This document shows positions 61,061 to 64,000 of a stretch of 64,000 nucleotides of DNA, one piece after another (the stretch's first letter is position 1; each line of letters starts with the position of its first letter). The DNA is taken from NCBI RefSeq assembly GCF_900105175.1, contig NZ_LT629771.1, positions 2,542,001 to 2,606,000 of the forward strand, in the 5' to 3' direction. The notes under the pieces were generated by a model, which saw only the letters and a program-made list of their open reading frames with translations, was not told where the DNA came from and ran no database searches. Origin of the DNA: Jiangella sp. DSM 45060 (lineage in GTDB: Bacteria; Actinomycetota; Actinomycetes; Jiangellales; Jiangellaceae). A program made the position numbers and the translations under genes.

Positions 61061-63321
61061 GCGGGTGGGGCGAGCAGCGCGACGGGATAGGTGGCGAGCA
61101 GCGTCGCGAGCGGCACCGTCCCACCGTACGGCCGCCCGGTCAGGACGTCGACCAGATTGCCCGGCAGCGACACGACGGTGTCCGCCCACCCACCCCGCCG
61201 CTCCAGTCGCACCGGCAGCCGCGTCGCCACCGTCACCGCGCCGCCCCGGTCGAAGGCCACCGCGTGCTCCGCGGCCGGCCCGTGCACCGGGACCCGCCGG
61301 TACGCCGTGAACAGCGACGGCCGGTCGCGGCGCAACCGCAGCGCCCGCGACACCACCCACAGTTTGGCGGCGCCGGTCGCGTCGACCGGGGGAGGAGTGG
61401 TGAGCTCCGCCAGCAGCGCCCGCAGCCGCGGCCAGTCGACCGGGCGGCGGTTGTCGGGGTCGACCAGGGAGTCGTCCCACCCCTCGGTGCCCTGGTAGAC
61501 GTCGGGCACGCCGGGCATGGTGAGCTGCACCAGCTTCTGGCTCAGCGCGTTGGACCAGCCGTACGGACGGATGAGGGCGACGAACGCCTCGACCGCCGCC
61601 CGCAGCTCCGGCCGCTCGGCCAGCGCGTCGAGCGCGGCCAGGGCCGCGGCCTCGGCGTCGGCGTCGGGGTCGGCCCAGGTGGTGACGGTACCGGCCTCGC
61701 GCAGCGCCTTAGTGGCGTAGGCGTGCAGGCGGTCGCGGTGGTCCAGGCCGATGCCGGCGACCGTCTGCCACAGCAGGTAGCCGCCGGCGGCGTCGGGCAG
61801 CGGCGCCTCGCGCGCCAGCAGCCGCACCAGCGCGGCCCACTCGTCCGGGACCTCGGCGAGCACCGCGAGCCGGGCCCGCACGTCCTCGCCGCGCTTGGTG
61901 TCGTGGGTGGACAGGGTCGTCATCGAGTGCGGCGCGGTGCGCAGCCGGCGTTCCTGGACGGCGTGGAAGTCGGCGAGGCCCAGCCCGAACCGGGCGGGGT
62001 CGCCGCCGACCTCGTTGAGCGCGACGAACCGGGTGTACCGGTAGGCGGCGGTGTCCTCGACGCCCTTGGCCATGACGGCGCCCGTGGTCTGCTGGAACCG
62101 CACGCAGAGCTCGTCGGCGGGGTCGCGCAGCCGCGGCTCCAGCGCGTCGAACGCCACGGCCAGCCGCGGGTGCCGCCGCCGCGCCATCGTGAGCGCGGCG
62201 TCCAGGTGGTCGGCACCCGACGACGGCAGGTACGACCGATACACCGGGAACGCCACGGCCAGGAACGTCAGCGCCGCGAACGCGTCGGGAACGGACGGCG
62301 CCAGCCGGGCCAGCCGGTGGAACTCCGAGCGCAGGACGGTACTGGCCACCGCCCGCTTCCCGATCTCCGCGTGCGTGCGCCAGTCGTGCTCGTCGCCGGT
62401 CAGCTCGCGATAGAGGCGGTCGAGCGCCGGTTCGCCCGCGGGGTCGACGAACAGCGGGCCCACCTCGGCCAGCGCGTCGTAGCCGGTCGTGCCGTCGACC
62501 GGCCACCCGGCCGGCAGCGCCTCGCCCGGCTCCAGGATCTTCTCCGCCAGGATCCACGCGCCGGGCGCCTGCTCGCGCAGCCGGCGCAGGTAGCCGCCGG
62601 GGTCGGCCAGCCCGTCCGGGTGGTCGACGCGCAACCCGGCGACGCCGTCGTCGGTGACCCAGCGCAGGACGCGCTCGTGCGTGGCCGCCGCCACCTCGGG
62701 GTCCTCGACCCGGACCCCGGCCAGCGAGGACACCGCGAAGAACCGCCGGTAGGCCAGCTCGGTGTCGCCGCGTCGCGCGTCGGCCAGCTCGTAGTGCTGG
62801 CGGGCGTGCACGTCGGCGGCGGTGTCGCCGGGCCGTGGCCCGCTGCCCGGCGCCAGCGGGTAGCGCACCCCGGCGGCCAGCAGCGCGTCGCCGTCGAGCT
62901 CGACCGCGTCGGCGCCGTCGAGGACCGGCAGCAGCAACCGCCCGGCCGGCCAGTCGACGTCGAACCAGGACGCGTACGCCGACGCCGGGCCGTGCCGCAG
63001 GAGGTCGTGCCAGGCCGGGTTCTGCTCGGGGTCGGCGACGCCCTGGTGGTTGGGGACGAGGTCCACGACTATGCGTAGCCCGTGCTCCCGGGCCGCCGCC
63101 ACCAAGGCGCGCCAGCCCGCCTCGCCGCCGCGGTCGTCGTCCATGCGGGTGACGTCGACGACGTCGTAGCCGTGCGCCGACCCGGCCGTGGCGCGCAGCA
63201 GCGGCGACAGGTAGAGCGCCCCGGCGCCGAGGTCGCGCAGGTACGGCGTCAGCTCGGCGGCCGCCGCCAGCGGGAACGCGGCGCTCAGCTGCAGCCGATA
63301 GGTCGACGACGGCGGGGTCAC
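61057..63321 (-). CDS. treY: Malto-oligosyltrehalose synthase
   Basis: The 754-residue GH13 enzyme forms the terminal alpha-1,1 bond of maltooligosyl-trehalose. Family features are STYRLQLSAAFPLAAAAELT at the start, HGYDVVDVTRMDDDRGG, VPNHQGVADPEQNPAW, catalytic Asp in LRVDHPDGLADPGGYLRRL, acid Glu in ILAEKILEPGE, and STHDTKRGEDVRARLAVL. GTG start overlaps the treX stop. It is the second enzyme of the treX-treY-treZ pathway from glycogen to trehalose. Confidence 0.96.
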   Translation of the reverse strand: MTPPSSTYRLQLSAAFPLAAAAELTPYLRDLGAGALYLSPLLRATAGSAHGYDVVDVTRMDDDRGGEAGWRALVAAAREHGLRIVVDLVPNHQGVADPEQNPAWHDLLRHGPASAYASWFDVDWPAGRLLLPVLDGADAVELDGDALLAAGVRYPLAPGSGPRPGDTAADVHARQHYELADARRGDTELAYRRFFAVSSLAGVRVEDPEVAAATHERVLRWVTDDGVAGLRVDHPDGLADPGGYLRRLREQAPGAWILAEKILEPGEALPAGWPVDGTTGYDALAEVGPLFVDPAGEPALDRLYRELTGDEHDWRTHAEIGKRAVASTVLRSEFHRLARLAPSVPDAFAALTFLAVAFPVYRSYLPSSGADHLDAALTMARRRHPRLAVAFDALEPRLRDPADELCVRFQQTTGAVMAKGVEDTAAYRYTRFVALNEVGGDPARFGLGLADFHAVQERRLRTAPHSMTTLSTHDTKRGEDVRARLAVLAEVPDEWAALVRLLAREAPLPDAAGGYLLWQTVAGIGLDHRDRLHAYATKALREAGTVTTWADPDADAEAAALAALDALAERPELRAAVEAFVALIRPYGWSNALSQKLVQLTMPGVPDVYQGTEGWDDSLVDPDNRRPVDWPRLRALLAELTTPPPVDATGAAKLWVVSRALRLRRDRPSLFTAYRRVPVHGPAAEHAVAFDRGGAVTVATRLPVRLERRGGWADTVVSLPGNLVDVLTGRPYGGTVPLATLLATYPVALLAPPA

Positions 63322-64000
63322 GGCGCGGCGTCCCGTGGCGTCATCAGCACCAGCAGCGACCGCGCCTGGACGGTGACGACGGACCCGGCCGCGCGCGGCC
63401 CGCCGCGGTCGCCGGCGTCGTCGTCGGCGGTGTCGAGGACGGTGTCCCAGGCGGCGCCGAACTCGGGGCCGGGCAGGGTGAACTCCAGCGGCTCGTGATG
63501 GGCGTTGAAGCAGAGCAGGAAGGAGTCGTCGACGACCCGCTGCCCGCGCGCGTCGACCTCGGCGATGCCGTTGCCGTTGAGGAACACCGCGATGGCCCGG
63601 CCGAACCCGGCGTCCCAGTCGGCCTCCGTCATGGGGCTGGCGTCGGGGCGCAGCCAGTCGATGTCGGGCAGCCCCTCGACGCCCGGACGGCGCACCGGCA
63701 GGCCGTTGAAGAACCGGCGCCGCCGGAACACCGGGTGCGCCGCCCGCAGCGCCGTGACGCGGCGGGTGAACTGCCGCAGCGCGTGGTCGGCGTCGTCCCA
63801 GTCGACCCACGACAGCTCGTTGTCCTGGCAGAACGCGTTGTTGTTGCCGTCCTGCGTGCGGCCCAGCTCGTCGCCGTGCGAGATCATCGGCACGCCCTGC
63901 GACAGCAGCAGTGTCGCGAGGAAGTTGCGCTGCTGGCGGGCCCGCACCGCGTTGACCTCGGGGTCGTCGGTGCGGCCCTCGACGCCGCAGTTCCACGACC
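63318..64000 (-). CDS. treX: Glycogen debranching enzyme, 3-prime part (cut by window edge)
   Basis: This C-terminal part of 226 or more residues continues beyond the window. It has typical GlgX/TreX sequence: NCGVEGRTDDPEVNAVRARQ, NFLATLLLSQGVPMISHGDE, GNNNAFCQDNELSWVDWDDA and a C-terminal beta domain ending VVTVQARSLLVLMTP. It removes branch chains from glycogen to supply treY. Because the frame is open to position 64000, the start lies outside. Confidence 0.93.
   Translation of the reverse strand, partial: SWNCGVEGRTDDPEVNAVRARQQRNFLATLLLSQGVPMISHGDELGRTQDGNNNAFCQDNELSWVDWDDADHALRQFTRRVTALRAAHPVFRRRRFFNGLPVRRPGVEGLPDIDWLRPDASPMTEADWDAGFGRAIAVFLNGNGIAEVDARGQRVVDDSFLLCFNAHHEPLEFTLPGPEFGAAWDTVLDTADDDAGDRGGPRAAGSVVTVQARSLLVLMTPRDAAP

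Overview
This window is chromosomal DNA from a high-G+C actinobacterium. Third codon positions are almost always G or C, GTG and TTG starts are frequent, and many genes overlap by ATGA or GTGA. Family-level markers agree: a standalone LigD-type ligase, an F420-type luciferase-like oxidoreductase, a DUF222-HNH protein, an AfsR-type regulator, treXYZ, and the core order ald-xerD-parA-scpA-scpB-rluB-aroH-tyrA-cmk-plsC-der. I cannot name the genus with confidence. No rRNA, tRNA, CRISPR array, prophage or intact insertion sequence is visible, and no gene-free stretch exceeds about 235 bases.

Layout. 1-5.2 kb: three tandem paralogous membrane proteins, a two-component system, and a divergent LolA/RseB-like exported protein. 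5.4-12.4 kb: a uracil-type NCS2 permease followed by a three-subunit molybdenum hydroxylase, a CoxG-like protein, a 52-residue small protein and a nitrilase-family hydrolase. 12.4-16.9 kb: MerR/GyrI-like, luciferase-like, HxlR, MFS and ArsR/DUF5937 genes, two pairs with clear operator dyads. 17-20.9 kb: hyuA and a frameshifted hyuB. 21-25.5 kb: an MHYT sensor, an exported beta-carbonic anhydrase, a class III CoA-transferase, a NUDIX enzyme and an M48 protease. 25.6-27.6 kb: carbamate kinase overlapping a barbiturase/cyanuric acid hydrolase-family enzyme. 27.65-27.81 kb: a 165-base palindromic element with 20-base perfect terminal arms. 27.8-31.9 kb: fmt-rsmB-GNAT-NUDIX. 32-41.5 kb: the core housekeeping block. 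41.5-44.8 kb: a DNA repair trio (ligase plus YcaQ/AlkX-like and AlkZ-like glycosylases). 44.8-49.8 kb: a broken DUF222-HNH gene with tandem repeats, a ribosomal-protection-type GTPase behind an upstream reading frame, and a MerR regulator. 49.8-57.5 kb: AraC regulator, FAD oxidase, two internally shortened small enzymes, an AfsR-like regulator and a drug-type ABC exporter. 57.5-64 kb: a hydroxyacid dehydrogenase/sugar isomerase pair, then the treX-treY-treZ operon, cut by the window edge.

How genes may work together. The uracil-type permease, molybdenum hydroxylase, ring-opening amidohydrolase and nitrilase-family hydrolase could together form an oxidative pyrimidine pathway (uracil to barbiturate to ureidomalonate to malonate and urea). 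They lie in separate operons, so this is inference. Many genes have a TANNNT hexamer 6-8 bases before the start codon, suggesting frequent leaderless transcripts. Three genes carry single-step reading-frame breaks (a small gene at 16.8 kb, hyuB, DUF222-HNH). These are either sequencing indels or real decay.
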